Under the pieces are notes generated by a model. That model saw only the letters and a list, made by a program, of their open reading frames with translations. It had not been told where the DNA came from and searched no databases. From the NCBI GenBank assembly GCA_028752905.1, contig JAQNBH010000002.1, forward strand, positions 36,548,075-36,612,074: 64,000 nt of DNA, written 5' to 3'. The translations under genes and the position numbers were made by a program. The DNA comes from Cladorhizidae sp. MBARI D1340-BT2. Taxonomy: Eukaryota > Porifera > Demospongiae > Poecilosclerida > Cladorhizidae. Shown here one piece after another: positions 43,969 to 58,237 of the stretch (position 1 is its first letter; the number at the start of each line of letters is the position of its first letter).

Positions 43969-45323
43969 GAACCATCTGAAGTCATCTCTTTCGACTTTGA
44001 CTTCAGAAACATTCTCAAGCTGCAGTTTCAATTGCAAGGCAAGCCTCTACAGCACATGGTAAGGAGAGGTAATACACAGACATTATGCTCCAACACTCTA
44101 CAAGGCAAGGAGAGGAGCAATACACAGACATTATGCTCCAACACTCTACAAGGCAAGGAGCAATACACAGACATTATGCTCCAACACTCTACAAGGCAAG
44201 GAGCAATACACAGACATTATGCTCCAACACTCTACAAGGCAAGAAGCAATACACAGACATTATGCTCCAACACTCTACAAGGCAAGGAGCAATACACAGA
44301 CATTATGCTTCAACACTCTACAAGGCAAGGAGAGGAGCAATACACAGACATTATGCTCCAACACTCTACAAGACAAAGAGAGGAGCTATACACAGACATT
44401 ATGCTCCAACACTCTACAAGGCAAGGAGCAATACACAGACATTATGCTCCAACACTCTACAAGGCAAGGCAAGGAGCAATACACAGACATTATGCTCCAA
44501 CACTCTACAAGACAAGGAGCAATACACAGACATTATGCTCCAACACTCTACAAGGTAAGGAGAGGAGCAATACACAGACATTATGCTCCAACACTCTACA
44601 AGGCAAGGAGACATTATGCTCCAACACTCTACAAGGTAAGGAGAGGAGCAATACACAGACATTATGCTCCAACACTCTACAAGACAAAGAGAGGAGCTAT
44701 ACACAGACATTATGCTCCAACACTCTACAAGACAAAGAGAGGAGCTATACACAGACATTATGCTCCAACACTCTGCAAGGCAAGGGGCAATACACAGATA
44801 TTATGCTCCAACATTCTACAAGGCAAGGAGCAATACACAGACATTATGCTCCAACACTCTACAAGGCAAGGAGCAATACACAGACATTATGCTCCAACAC
44901 TCTACAAGGCAAGGAGAGGAGCAATACACAGACATTATGCTCCAACACTCTACAAGGCAAGGGGCAATACACAGACATTATGCTCCAACACTCTACATGG
45001 CAAGGAGCAATACACAGACATTATGCTCCAACACTCTACAAGGCAAGGAGCAATACACAGACATTATGCTCCAACACTCTACAAGGCAAGGAGCAATACA
45101 CAGACATTATGCTCCAACACTCTACAAGACAAAGAGAGGAGCTATACACAGACATTATGCTCCAACACTCTACAAGGCAAGGAGCCATTATGCTCCAACA
45201 CTCTACAAGGCAAGGAGCAATACACAGACATTATGCTCCAAAACTCTACAGCACGCTACTATGAAGTCCATATCATCTGCGGTACTAAAACTAATTCGAC
45301 ACAAAAATGTGCGCCATTTATAA
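43969..45323 (+). CDS. Candidate terminal two-exon gene, copy C
   Basis: Exon 1 at 43969-44058 and exon 2 at 45252-45323 have sequence identical to copy B by eye, with the same acceptor and donor and AATAAA at 45584-45589. The array between them is 1193 bp, not a multiple of three. A read-through product would therefore end differently, while the spliced product is unchanged. Confidence 0.35.
44059..45251 (+). repeat. 43/48-bp minisatellite inside candidate intron, copy C
   Basis: About 26 units, the longest version. Includes a short unit (GGAGACATTATGC at 44608), AGACAAAGAGAGGAGCTATA-type variants, and GTAAGG donor-type units near 44554 and 44635. Confidence 0.9.
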
Positions 45324-46892
45324 TGAACATATCTTTCACTACAGAAATTAAAACTGCAGTCGAGGTATATAGATCTATGAAAAAGATTACCACATCTTTA
45401 CTTATAGAGCTATTTTGGTAAAGTTAAGATCAGCAGGACTGAATAGTAAAGCTGCACAGGACGTCAAGACAAAAAGTTGGTGGTTAATTACCATCCTGAA
45501 GTTAGCTAGACTCAATTGTTTTAATATAAAACCAACAATATAAATCCAAACAAATCCCATACTGCATCACACAATACCGAATCAATAAAAACTCTTTATC
45601 TGATATTTTCTTTGCTGAATGTTCTGAAACATGTATTTCCTCACAATATTTGATATTGCTCTGCATTAGTTATTAGAGTTGCCGTGGCTATGCATTTTCA
45701 CGTCTAGTGATTGGTAAAGGGTCTGACAGGAGACCTGCCCAATGATTGCAAGTACAAAAACAACCGACGGGTGAGCGGGTTGGCAGTAACTTCTTAACTC
45801 ACCATTGTAGTGTATTCAACAAGTAGTACTAGCCAATGGATATCTTTTGAAAATTATCTTATCCGCTAGAGTGATATCTCCAATTAAGAATTAAAAGATC
45901 GTCTACAAAAAAATTCCATAGTGCGCGTAAAGCCAGGTTGAGCGGGAGGATGGGGATGGGGTGGGGTTCCGGGAGGAAGGGGGCGGAGGTTGGGGATAGT
46001 CTAAACTTGGGGTCGTTCATTAGCCAGTGGCAGTACACTTTCGTACTTTGTGGAATTCTAATTGTGAGCGCTTTTTCACATGTAAATATCTATCCCAGGC
46101 CCGTTGCCAGTATGTTCTCCTGTGCCAATTCTATTTATGTGGTGTGTATATAGTAGTCAATATATATATAGGCCTACACTCGTATTTAATGTTGCATCCA
46201 GTAGCATATTAACTATTCACTGTCTCTGGGTGGCACCCACAGGAGTTAAAAATCTCTCAGATAGCATAAAACTTCCATTATGATCTGCAAACTATCTTTC
46301 ATCACTCTCTATATTTCCCTATAGACATGTTCTTGGTACTGGCCAAGTCCTCCCTTCTGGAACTCTAGGCTAATGTGAAGTGTCTTTTTCACTAGAAGCT
46401 CCTGTTTCCTGGCCAGTGGCCTCCTCCCAAATGGAGCTTCCAATGTCCTCATGCATGCTCAGCAATTGTAGACTTTTCATATAGTAATTTGTAAATGTTC
46501 TAAATCCTGATGTTCATTCATCCTGGATATGATCTCTCTGATGGACTACCTTTCAACAGCTGCTAGGGTCACGATAGGTGATGTAGGAGTGCATGCTAGT
46601 TGATAACTCATCCTTCTGCCTGCTAATGTGTGCCTTTAGTGTTCTAGATCTGAAGACTACTTTGATTCTGAATAACCTCCTGCTATCCTAATCATCTCTG
46701 CTATACCGTAGTATTCCTCCTCTCCGACTCACATGTAGTTACATTCGAAACCATTACTGCTTGCTCATGACATGGAGCAAACAGCAACTTGCAGGGGGAT
46801 TGCTTCATGTTGTAGAGTGGTGAAGATATTTAAGAGTGAGGTTGGGAAGATTTGCTAGCAATATTATTTTGACAGAAGGTCAGAGAGGGTGT
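45324..46892. other. 3' flank and unassigned body, copy C
   Basis: Same as 30001-31569. AATAAA at 45584-45589. No other gene seen. Confidence 0.4.
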
Positions 46893-47651
46893 AGGAGTTG
46901 TGTTGTCGTTGTTGAAGTTGGAAAGAGCTCGTGTAGATGTTAAGTTAGAGGGATGTTAGAGTGGGTGTTCATGTTTGGAGATGACATTGCAGTGATGGAA
47001 GACTCAAGACTATATAGCTGCAGGTTATGTTGTACAGGCACATTACTTGAGAGCAAGATTATGATAGTAGGACAGAGGGAAGCTGGAGTGACTTATAAAA
47101 TTGGTGAGGAATTAGTTTAAATCCTTGCGTGGGTGTGCATAGGAAGTTACGGAACAATTCTCAGTTAGAGAAGATGGTGAAGAAGGCAAGAGAATGGCTT
47201 GGTGAAGTAACACGATGAACAGAATGAACATGGAGGTGGAAGTAGGTAGAGGAAGGATGTTATGGGAGCTCCTGCAATAGAGTATGAAGCTGAGAGTAGG
47301 ATGCAGTTCATAAGAGGCTGGAGGGAAGACAGGTGAGTAGGAGACAGTTGAGAGGTAAGTACCATAGCAGTGGCAGTGCTGACACATCCGAGGTGGAGGA
47401 AGCTGGAGGAGAGGAGGGAAGATGTGTAGGTCTTCTTTGGTAAGAGATTAGAGTGAAGTGAGGAGAGCAAATTGGTAAACATTGGGGATGGAACAGCATG
47501 TTGGGAAGAGTATGAAGTTTGAGGAGAGAGTATGAGCTAGGTAATGTTGTCAGGTGAATGCACAGGTGGAAGGAGATAAGAAATGAGAATGCCAGGGAAA
47601 ATACTAAGCTGTCCGTATACTCAGAGGAAGATAACTTTTCGCAAGATCCTC
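46893..47651 (+). pseudogene. Decayed LINE reverse transcriptase, copy C
   Basis: Same relic as 31570-32335. A 6-10-bp length difference and several substitutions near 47260-47340 separate it from copy B and place it with copy D. Confidence 0.7.
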
Positions 47652-48194
47652 TGTAAAATCTTGCTTCTTTTGGCAACTGAGTCCCCTCAGATTCTTGTTC
47701 CCACAAATTCCTGTCCACGAAGCTTCCTATCCCAACATAATAACGACGTGTTGTTGCTGCTGCTGGTTCAAGCTCATCTCCAGAGATTGCTTCCTCAGAC
47801 ACTACACGGTATCATCATCACAGCATCGGAAGCCTTATCCGTGGGGTGCTCCATTGGGGATCTGTCTGCCAGTGGGAGGCAATGCCACCTTGTGGCTAGG
47901 TCACATTCTTCCATCTCTGCAGAGGTGGATGGGGAACTGTTTATAAGATGAGCGTACACTTCCCATTCTATTATGTTGTTGGTTTGTTGATGTTTCATAT
48001 TTTTGTGTCATATTTTAATTTTAAGGCACTAAGCAAGTGCTTTTTTTGTGGTTGTCTAATTAGATTGTGGTCTCCTTTACGTTCCTCATCTCTGCTATTT
48101 ACTGGACTAATTTAATCAATTAAACACTTGATAGGAATAGGTGTGCATAACTATGTGTGTCTGTGTGTGTGTGTACATTATTTCTCTGTGGGTG
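47652..48194. other. Unassigned, copy C
   Basis: Same as 32336-32878. No gene called. Confidence 0.35.
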
Positions 48195-48600
48195 CAGGGG
48201 TGGCGCAGGCGTACGGCCGCTACAGCCATGGCCGTAGCAATATTATTCCAGATTTTTTTTATTAAAAAAAATTAATTTTTTTTAGTGGATGTGACTTTCC
48301 TTGTTTGCGCATGCGTACTTGAGAAACATGACGACAGGACACTATATAGCAAGGTCTTCTGTCTCAGGTCTGTGTTGTGCTTAACTTGTCCTCATTATGG
48401 CAATGCCAGCCTCAAATTCCACATCCGAGAAGTCCTTCATTGCGAAGACCTACGTAAGAAACACCATGGGTCAAGAGAGGCTTAACAACCTCATTCTTTT
48501 GCGTGCTCATAAGGATGTTACTGATAAGCTAGACTTAGCTAGCATTGCAAATGAATTTGTTGGTAACTCTGAACATAGACTTAAAATATTTGGTATTTGA
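48195..48600 (+). mobile_element. Internally deleted hAT relic, copy C
   Basis: Same as copy B. The dimerisation-domain frame at 48397-48600 has one replacement (NEFVGNSEHR rather than NEFVGDSEHR). Confidence 0.65.
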
Positions 48601-50008
48601 TACTTTTCAATAATTTTTTTTTACATTAGCATAAATAATTATCACATGTAGTCAAACAAAAACAATTTTGTCATTATTTATTACCTGCGTGTAGTGGATT
48701 ATAAGCTATAAGCTACCTCAGAATCTTGCTATCTCTTAGAAATAGGATAACATAATTCACAATAACTGGACACTTGTAAGTAATATATACCAGCTCCTTT
48801 GAATAGGCTACTGCCTGGTACATAGCTAGTCAGTCCATAATGATATAATGGTAATAGTAATAGTAATGCATCAAACACTATTTCCTGGCCAAGCTAGTCG
48901 ACATGAAGAATCACCGTGTTAATTAATTAAATGTTGATCATGGTGACTTTGTTTAGACTATATAGTTGTGGTTCTCAGATAGTTCACCTATCTCATATGT
49001 GGTCAGGGTCTAGCCAGGGCTTATACTAGGAGGGAGACGCCTGACACTGCAAAACAATAAAACAATGTAATGAATACGATAGCACTTCATATTCTGTTCC
49101 TGTAACACGTTTCCTTGGCACACCGTCTAGCGGGCATGGTTTCAGTGGGCGTGGTTTCAATGGCCTTACCAATGCAGCCGAGCTTCCTCCTCTCCTGACT
49201 GCTCAACGTTGCATAATTCTTGCTAGTTAGAGATGAGGTCATCATGATTTAGGGAGCTGGTTTGGATGTCTCCTCAAGTACACAGAGTTACCCTGGAATG
49301 TGTTATGTAACAATATATATAGTTGTGTTGGGACTACAATGGAGCCCACACACCCTCTACATATCTCTAACACACGCACGCATGCGTGCACACACACACA
49401 CACACGTTCATGATGCCTAGCCCAAGTCATTATACTGGCGCCTAACCTAGTCATTGCCCGAGATATCACCTTAGCAATTATCCAAGACCTAACCTTAGTC
49501 ATTGTCCAAGCTAAAGCTTTAATCATTGTCCAGACCCTACAGTATGTCAAACACACATCCACCCACCCACACACACCACACACACACACACACACACGCA
49601 AAGCTCATGATGGAGTATGCAGCCATTGATTCATGTCTCCTGCTCCACTGCTCATTGTTGCATAATTCTTGCTAGTGAGAGATGAGGTCATCATGATTTA
49701 TGGGGGCACGGGCAGCTGGTCTGGATGTCTCCTCAAGCACACAGGGTTACCTTGGAATGTGTTATGTAACAATATACATGTATCATTTGAGCTATCGAGG
49801 TCATAGAGCCAAGTGTGCAGAATATATGGCACTCTAAAGAAAGAACCACAAGTTTTTAGAACAATGGTATTGCCAGCCCACCTCTCCCACATAAAAAGAC
49901 AGATCTGAAGTCACCTCATAAAGGATGTGGAAATTCCTCAATTACTAATAGTGCCCACCATACACACATCCTGTTCCCATAGCCTAGGGGTACACTTAGA
50001 GGGGCGCA
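48601..50008. other. No gene; internal duplications, copy C
   Basis: Same direct repeats, CA tracts and worn minisatellite units as 33285-34692. Confidence 0.5.
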
Positions 50009-50850
50009 ATGGCCAGGCAGTTCTCTGTCCAGTGTGAGGAGTGTGGAGGTCTAGTGAAACGTTGTGCCCTGTGTGAGGAGTGTGGAGGTCTAGTGAAACT
50101 CTGTGCCCTGTGTGAGGAGTGTGGAGGTCTAGTGAAACTCTGTACCCTGTGTGAGGAGTGTGGAGGTCTAGTGAAACTCTGTACCCTGTGTTAGGAGTGT
50201 TGAGGTCTAGTGAAACTCGGTGCCCTGTGTGAGGAGTGTGGAGGTCTAGTGAAACTCTGTGCCCTGTGTGAGGAGTGTTGAGGTCTAGTGAAACTCTCTG
50301 TGCCCTGTGTGAGGAGTGTGGAGGTCTAGTGAAACTCTGTGCCCTGTGTGAGGAGTGTGGAGGTCTAGTGAAACTCTGTGCCCTGTGTGAGGAGTGTGGA
50401 GGTCTAGTGAAACTCTGTGCCCTGTGTGAGGAGTGTGGAGGTCTAGTGAAACTCTCTGCACTGTGTGAGGAGTGTGGAGGTCTAGTGAAACTCTGTGCCC
50501 TGTGTCAGGAGTGTGGAGGTATAGTGAAACTCTGTGCCCTGTGTGAGGAGTGTGGAGGTCTAGTGAAACTCTGTGCCCTGTGTGAGGAGTGTGGAGGTCT
50601 AATGAAACTCTGTGCCCTGTGTGTGGAGTGTGGAGGTCTAATGAAACTCTGTGCCCTGTGTGAGGAGAGTGCTATGCTCACGTGTGTAGCACCTCTGCAC
50701 ATAGACAAGCATCTGAGCTGTCCGACTGGAGCACACCATGCTCATGTATGCTCAATGATGTTCCAAGCAGGAACTGAGCTCAGAGGGGTGGGCATCTTAC
50801 AAGTGTGTAGAGACGATAATACCCAAGGTCAGCATATAATTGGGCAATAG
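50009..50850 (+). CDS. CxxC 13-residue-repeat ORF (or minisatellite), copy C
   Basis: Identical by eye to 34693-35534, including the internal stop and the two-base shift at about 50295, so the break predates the duplication. Confidence 0.3.
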
Positions 50851-51754
50851 TAGTGTAGACCCACCATAATGGATGCTAGTCCAGCACATGTTCTATGAGG
50901 CTGGCCTAGTGTGGCCTCCACATAACACTCCTGCAGCTGTTTCCACAGCCCTAGGCACTGCCAAGGAGGTTGACATATGTAGCTCTATGGGGACACACAC
51001 TGGACCAACACCACACTGGGTTGAGGAAGGTTGAGTAGGTGGACAGTAGCATTGGAATATAATTATAAGGCCCACACATGTGCTCAAACCCCTGAGGGCA
51101 GTGAGTGGGAAATTCTGCATTCTGTAGTTGCTTAGCAACCCACTGCTATCATCAACCTGCAGGAGAACCGATTCTACTGAAATGTGATATTCCCTAAATA
51201 TTGCACACTGATTCTGTATATACATGTACAATACATGTAGGAATATGTTTGTGGGGGGCAGCACATGTCTCTGTGGAGTGACAGAATGTTGGAAGCATAG
51301 GTGCTAATAACTTGTGGTAACACTTTATACATAGCTGCATAGATTCTCTGCACTCCACTATATGAACTTGATATAATTATGTATAACTCAAAAGATAGGT
51401 CTCTCTGTGTACTCTTTCTTGATATTTTTTTCTTCATAGGTATAACTATACACAAGTTACTGGTGCTAACCTCAAAACATGAGTGCTGGATTTTTTTACC
51501 AAGTCTTACTCAAGTGCTAGAGAGCTGAAATAACCAGTGGCTACTACTCTCTACAATGAGTTATTTTGGCACTAAGTACAAGTACATGGAAATTTATTTT
51601 CAACCAACCTACAAGTGCTTGACCTAGTATATACTCAAGCTTAAGCTGGAAAGTACATAGCTACTATAGTTAACAGTTGAGGGCAAGGTTCACTTCACAT
51701 TCCACATGCTCAAACACAAAAACACTCACACACACACACTCTCCTGCAATAAGT
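50851..51754. other. End of unit body, copy C; no gene
   Basis: Same as 35535-36438. The X-box-like GTTGCTTAGCAAC is at 51127-51139. Confidence 0.45.
51127..51139. promoter_or_regulatory. X-box-like near-palindrome, copy C
   Basis: Duplicate of the site at 35811-35823. Confidence 0.3.
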
Positions 51755-54700
51755 CTCCCAAGTCATTGTCCAAGCACTAACGCTAGTCATGGTTCCAGCC
51801 CTCACACTAGTCATTGTCCAAGCGTTAACCCTAGTCATGGTCCAAGCCCTAACCCTAGCCATTGTCCAAGCACTAACCCTAGTCATTGTCCAAGCCCTAA
51901 CCCTAGTCATGGTCCAAGCCCTAACCCTAGTCAATGTCCAGTCCTAACCCTAGTCAATGTCCAGTCCTAACCTACATAAGTAATGGTCCAAGCCCTAACC
52001 CTAGTTATGGTCCAAGCCCTAACCCTAGTCATTGTCCAAGCCCTAACCCTAATCAATGTCCAGTCCTAACCCTAGTCAATGTCCAGCCCTAATCTAAGTC
52101 ATTGTCCAAGCCCTAAACCTAGTTATGGTCCAAGCCCTAACCCTAGTCATTGTCCAAGCCCTAACCCTAGTCAATGTCCAGTCCTAATCTAAGTCATTGT
52201 CCAAGCCCTAACCTTAGTCAATGTCCAGCCCTAACCTAAGTCATTGTCCAAGCCCTAAACCTAGTTATGGTCCAAGCCCTAACCCTAGTCATTGTCCAAG
52301 CCCTAACTCTAGTCAATGTCCAGTCCTAATCTAAGTCATTGTCCAAGCCCTAACCTTAGTCAATGTCCAGCCCTAACCTAAGTCATTGTCCAAGCCTTAA
52401 ACCTAGTTATGGTCCAAGCCCTAACCCTAGTCAATGTCCAAGCCCTAACCCTAGTCAATGTCCAGTCCTAACCTACAAGTCACTGTCCAAGCCCTAACTC
52501 TAGTCAATGTCCAAGCCCTAACCCTAGTCAATGTCCAAGCCCTAACCCTAATCAATGTCCTGTCCTAACCCTAGTCAATGTCCAGTCCTAACCCTATTCA
52601 ATGTCCAGCCCTAACCCTAGTCAATGTCCAACCCTAACCCTAGTCAATGTCCAGTCCTAACCCTATTCAATGTCCAACCCTAACCCTAGTCAATGTCCAA
52701 GCCCTAACCCTAGTCAATGTCCAGTCCTAACCCTAGTCAATGTCCAGCCCTAACCCTAGTCAATGTCCAACCCTAACCCTAGTCAATGTCCAGTCCTAAC
52801 CCTATTCAATGTCCAACCCTAACCCTAGTCAATGTCCAAGCCCTAACCCTAGTCAATGTCCAGTCCTAACCCTAGTCAATGTCCAGGCCTAACCCTAGTC
52901 AATGTCCAGTCCTAACCCTAGTTAATGTCCAGTCCTAACCCTAGTCAATGTCCAGTCCTAACCCTAGTCAATGTCCAGTCCTAACCCTAGTCAATGTCCA
53001 AGCCCTAACCCTAGTCAATGTCCAGTCCTAACCTACAAGTCACTGTCCAAGCCCTAACTCTAGTCAATGTCCAAGCCCTAACCCTAGTCAATGTCCAAGC
53101 CCTAACCCTAATCAATGTCCTGTCCTAACCCTAGTCAATGTCCAGTCCTAACCCTAGTCAATGTCCAGCCCTAACCCTAGTCAATGTCCAACCCTAACCC
53201 TAGTCAATGTCCAGTCCTAACCCTATTCAATGTCCAACCCTAACCCTAGTCAATGTCCAGGCCTAACCCTAGTCAATGTCCAGTCCTAACCCTAGTCAAT
53301 GTCCAGCCCTAACCCTAGTCAATGTCCAGTCCTAACCCTATTCAATGTCCAACCCTATCCCTAGTCAATGTCCAAGCCCTAACCCTAGTCAATGTCCAGT
53401 CCTAACCCTAGTCAATGTCCAACCCTAACCCTAGTCAATGTCCAACCCTAACCCTAGTCAATGTCCAGTCCTAACCCTATTCAATGTCCAACCCTAACCC
53501 TAGTCAATGTCCAACCCTAACCCTAGTCAATGTCCAGTCCTAACCCTATTCAATGTCCAACCCTAACCCTAGTCAATGTCCAAGCCCTAACCCTAGTCAA
53601 TGTCCAGTCCTAACCCTAGTCAATGTCCAGCCCTAACCCTAGTCAATGTCCAGTCCTAACCCTATTCAATGTCCAACCCTAACCCTAGTCAATGTCCAAG
53701 CCCTAACCCTAGTCAATGTCCAGTCCTAACCCTAGTCAATGTCCAAGCCCTAACCCTAGTCAATGTCCAGTCCTAACCCTAGTCAATGTCCAGTCCTAAC
53801 CCTAGTCAATGTCCAGTCCTAACCTACAAGTCACTGTCCAAGCCCTAACTCTAGTCAATGTCCAAGCCCTAACCCTAGTCAATGTCCAAGCCCTAACCCT
53901 AATCAATGTCCTGTCCTAACCCTAGTCAATGTCCAGTCCTAACCCTAGTCAATGTCCAGTCCTAACCCTAGTCAATGTCCAAGCCCTAACCCTAGTCAAT
54001 GTCCAGTCCTAACCTACAAGTCACTGTCCAAGCCCTAACTCTAGTCAATGTCCAAGCCCTAACCCTAGTCAATGTCCAAGCCCTAACCCTAATCAATGTC
54101 CTGTCCTAACCCTAGTCAATGTCCAGTCCTAACCCTAGTCAATGTCCAGCCCTAACCCTAGTCAATGTCCAACCCTAACCCTAGTCAATGTCCTGTCCTA
54201 ACCCTAGTCAATGTCCAGTCCTAACCCTATTCAATGTCCAGCCCTAACCCTAGTCAATGTCCAACCCTAACCCTAGTCAATGTCCAGTCCTAACCCTATT
54301 CAATGTCCAACCCTAACCCTAGTCAATGTCCAAGCCCTAACCCTAGTCAATGTCCAGTCCTAACCCTAGTCAATGTCCAGCCCTAACCCTAGTCAATGTC
54401 CAACCCTAACCCTAGTCAATGTCCAGTCCTAACCCTATTCAATGTCCAACCCTAACCCTAGTCAATGTCCAAGCCCTAACCCTAGTCAATGTCCAGTCCT
54501 AACCCTAGTCAATGTCCAGGCCTAACCCTAGTCAATGTCCAGTCCTAACCCTAGTTAATGTCCAGTCCTAACCCTAGTCAATGTCCAGTCCTAACCCTAG
54601 TCAATGTCCAGTCCTAACCCTAGTCAATGTCCAAGCCCTAACCCTAGTCAATGTCCAGTCCTAACCTACAAGTCACTGTCCAAGCCCTAACTCTAGTCAA

Positions 54701-57700
54701 TGTCCAAGCCCTAACCCTAGTCAATGTCCAAGCCCTAACCCTAATCAATGTCCTGTCCTAACCCTAGTCAATGTCCAGTCCTAACCCTAGTCAATGTCCA
54801 ACCCTAACCCTAGTCAATGTCCAACCCTAACCCTAGTCAATGTCCAGTCCTAACCTTATTCAATGTCCAACCCTAACCCTAGTCAATGTCCAAGCCCTAA
54901 CCCTAGTCAATGTCCAGTCCTAACCCTAGTCAATGTCCAGTCCTAACCCTAGTCAATGTCCAGGCCTAACCCTAGTCAATGTCCAGTCCTAACCCTAGTC
55001 AATGTCCAGCCCTAACCCTAGTCAATGTCCAGTCCTAACCCTATTCAATGTCCAACCCTAACCCTAGTCAATGTCCAAGCCCTAACCCTAGTCAATGTCC
55101 AGTCCTAACCCTAGTCAATGTCCAACCCTAACCCTAGTCAATGTCCAACCCTAACCCTAGTCAATGTCCAGTCCTAACCCTATTCAATGTCCAACCCTAA
55201 CCCTAGTCAATGTCCAACCCTAACCCTAGTCAATGTCCAGTCCTAACCCTATTCAATGTCCAACCCTAACCCTAGTCAATGTCCAAGCCCTAACCCTAGT
55301 CAATGTCCAGGCCTAACCCTAGTCAATGTCCAGTCCTAACCCTAGTCTATGTCCAACCCTAACCCTAGTCAATGTCCAAGCCCTAACCCTAGTCAATGTC
55401 CAGTCCTAACCCTAGTCAATGTCCAAGCCCTAACCCTAGTCAATGTCCAGTCCTAACCCTAGTCAATGTCCAGTCCTAACCCTAGTCAATGTCCAGTCCT
55501 AACCTACAAGTCACTGTCCAAGCCCTAACTCTAGTCAATGTCCAAGCCCTAACCCTAGTCAATGTCCAAGCCCTAACCCTAATCAATGTCCTGTCCTAAC
55601 CCTAGTCAATGTCCAGTCCTAACCCTAGTCAATGTCCAGTCCTAACCTACAAGTCACTGTCCAAGCCCTAACTCTAGTCAATGTCCAAGCCCTAACCCTA
55701 GTCAATGTCCAAGCCCTAACCCTAATCAATGTCCTGTCCTAACCCTAGTCAATGTCCAGTCCTAACCCTAGTCAATGTCCAGCCCTAACCCTAGTCAATG
55801 TCCAACCCTAACCCTAGTCAATGTCCAGTCCTAACCCTATTCAATGTCCAACCCTAACCCTAGTCAATGTCCAAGCCCTAACCCTAGTCAATGTCCAGTC
55901 CTAACCCTAGTTAATGTCCAGTCCTAACCCTAGTCAATGTCCAGTCCTAACCCTAGTCAATGTCCAGGCCTAACCCTAGTCAATGTCCAGTCCTAACCCT
56001 AGTCTATGTCCAGCCCTAACCCTAGTCAATGTCCAGTCCTAACCCTATTCAATGTCCAACCCTAACCCTAGTCAATGTCCAAGCCCTAACCCTAGTCAAT
56101 GTCCAGTCCTAACCCTAGTCAATGTCCAAGCCCTAACCCTAGTCAATGTCCAGTCCTAACCCTAGTCAATGTCCAGTCCTAACCCTAGTCAATGTCCAGT
56201 CCTAACCTACAAGTCACTGTCCAAGCCCTAACTCTAGTCAATGTCCAAGCCCTAACCCTAGTCAATGTCCAGTCCTAACCCTAGTCAATGTCCAGTCCTA
56301 ACCCTAGTCAATGTCCAAGCCCTTTCCCTACTCAATGTCCAGTCCTAACCTACAAGTCACTGTCCAAGCCCTAACTCTAGTCAATGTCCAAGCCCTAACC
56401 CTAGTCAATGTCCAAGCCCTAACCCTAATCAATGTCCTGTCCTAACCCTAGTCAATGTCCAGTCCTAACCCTAGTCAATGTCCAGCCCTAACCCTAGTCA
56501 ATGTCCAACCCTAACCCTAGTCAATGTCCAGTCCTAACCCTATTCAATGTCCAACCCTAACCCTAGTCAATGTCCAAGCCCTAACCCTAGTCAATGTCCA
56601 GTCCTAACCCTAGTTAATGTCCAGTCCTAACCCTAGTCAATGTCCAGTCCTAACCCTAGTCAATGTCCAGGCCTAACCCTAGTCAATGTCCAGTCCTAAC
56701 CCTAGTTAATGTCCAGTCCTAACCCTAGTCAATGTCCAGTCCTAACCCTAGTCAATGTCCAAGCCCTAACCCTAGTCAATGTCCAGTCCTAACCCTAGTT
56801 AATGTCCAGTCCTAACCCTAGTCAATGTCCAGTCCTAACCCTAGTCAATGTCCAGGCCTAACCCTAGTCAATGTCCAGTCCTAACCCTAGTTAATGTCCA
56901 GTCCTAACCCTAGTCAATGTCCAGTCCTAACCCTAGTCAATGTCCAGTCCTAACCCTAGTCAATGTCCAAGCCCTAACCCTAGTCAATGTCCAGTCCTAA
57001 CCTACAAGTCACTGTCCAAGCCCTAACTCTAGTCAATGTCCAGTCCTAACCCTAGTCAATGTCCAGTCCTAACCTACAAGTCACTGTCCAAGCCCTAACT
57101 CTAGTCAATGTCCAAGCCCTAACCCTAGTCAATGTCCAAGCCCTAACCCTAATCAATGTCCTGTCCTAACCCTAGTCAATGTCCAGTCCTAACCCTAGTC
57201 AATGTCCAGTCCTAACCCTAGTCAATGTCCAAGCCCTAACCCTACTCAATGTCCAGTCCTAACCTACAAGTCACTGTCCAAGCCCTAACTCTAGTCAATG
57301 TCCAAGCCCTAACCCTAGTCAATGTCCAAGCCCTAACCCTAGTCAATGTCCTGTCCTAACCCTAGTCAATGTCCAGTCCTAACCCTAGTCAATGTCCAGC
57401 CCTAACCCTAGTCAATGTCCAGTCCTAACCCTAGTTAATGTCCAGTCCTAACCCTAGTCAATGTCCAGTCCTAACCCTAGTCAATGTCCAAGCCCTAACC
57501 CTAGTCAATGTCCAGTCCTAACCCTAGTTAATGTCCAGTCCTAACCCTAGTCAATGTCCAGTCCTAACCCTAGTCAATGTCCAGGCCTAACCCTAGTCAA
57601 TGTCCAGTCCTAACCCTATTAATGTCCAGTCCTAACCCTAGTCAATGTCCAGTCCTAACCCTAGTCAATGTCCAGTCCTAACCCTAGTCAATGTCCAAGC

Positions 57701-58096
57701 CCTAACCCTAGTCAATGTCCAGTCCTAACCTACAAGTCACTGTCCAAGCCCTAACTCTAGTCAATGTCCAAGCCCTAACCCTAGTCAATGTCCAAGCCCT
57801 AACCCTAATCAATGTCCTGTCCTAACCCTAGTCAATGTCCAGTCCTAACCCTAGTCAATGTCCAGCCCTAACCCTAGTCAATGTCCAACCCTAACCCTAG
57901 TCAATGTCCAAGCCCTAACCCTAGTCAATGTCCTGTCCTAACCCTAGTCAATGTCCAGTCCTAACCCTAGTCAATGTCCAGCCCTAACCCTAGTCAATGT
58001 CCAACCCTAACCCTAGTCAATGTCCAAGCCCTAACCCTAGTCAATGTCCAGTCCTAACCCTAGTCAATGTCCAGTCCTAACCCTAGTCATTGTCCA
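51755..58096 (+). repeat. Telomere-like minisatellite array of copy C
   Basis: About 6.3 kb and nearly unit-for-unit the same as 36439-42755. Small gains and losses of whole units (for example around 53230-53330 and 56250-56330) show exchange by unequal crossover or slippage in whole-unit steps. Confidence 0.95.
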
Positions 58097-58237
58097 AGCA
58101 CTTACCAGTCATATTTAGTCATCCCTTTACAGCTTTACAGAGAAAGACTCGAACTATAGATGCCTGAACTGGCTGAGGAGTGAGCACCAACACTACCACA
58201 AGCTTACTTCAGACGACCCGCGATACTCGGGACTCTC

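Larger units (their letters stand above)
42756..58096 (+). repeat. Macrosatellite copy C
   Basis: Body 42756-51754 plus array 51755-58096, total 15.34 kb. Landmarks sit 15290-15342 bp before those of copy D. Confidence 0.95.

Noticed and set aside
44414..44758. Minus-strand frames reading LVECWSIMSVY repeats (also at 59708)
   Set aside because: Reverse reading of the 43/48-bp minisatellite.
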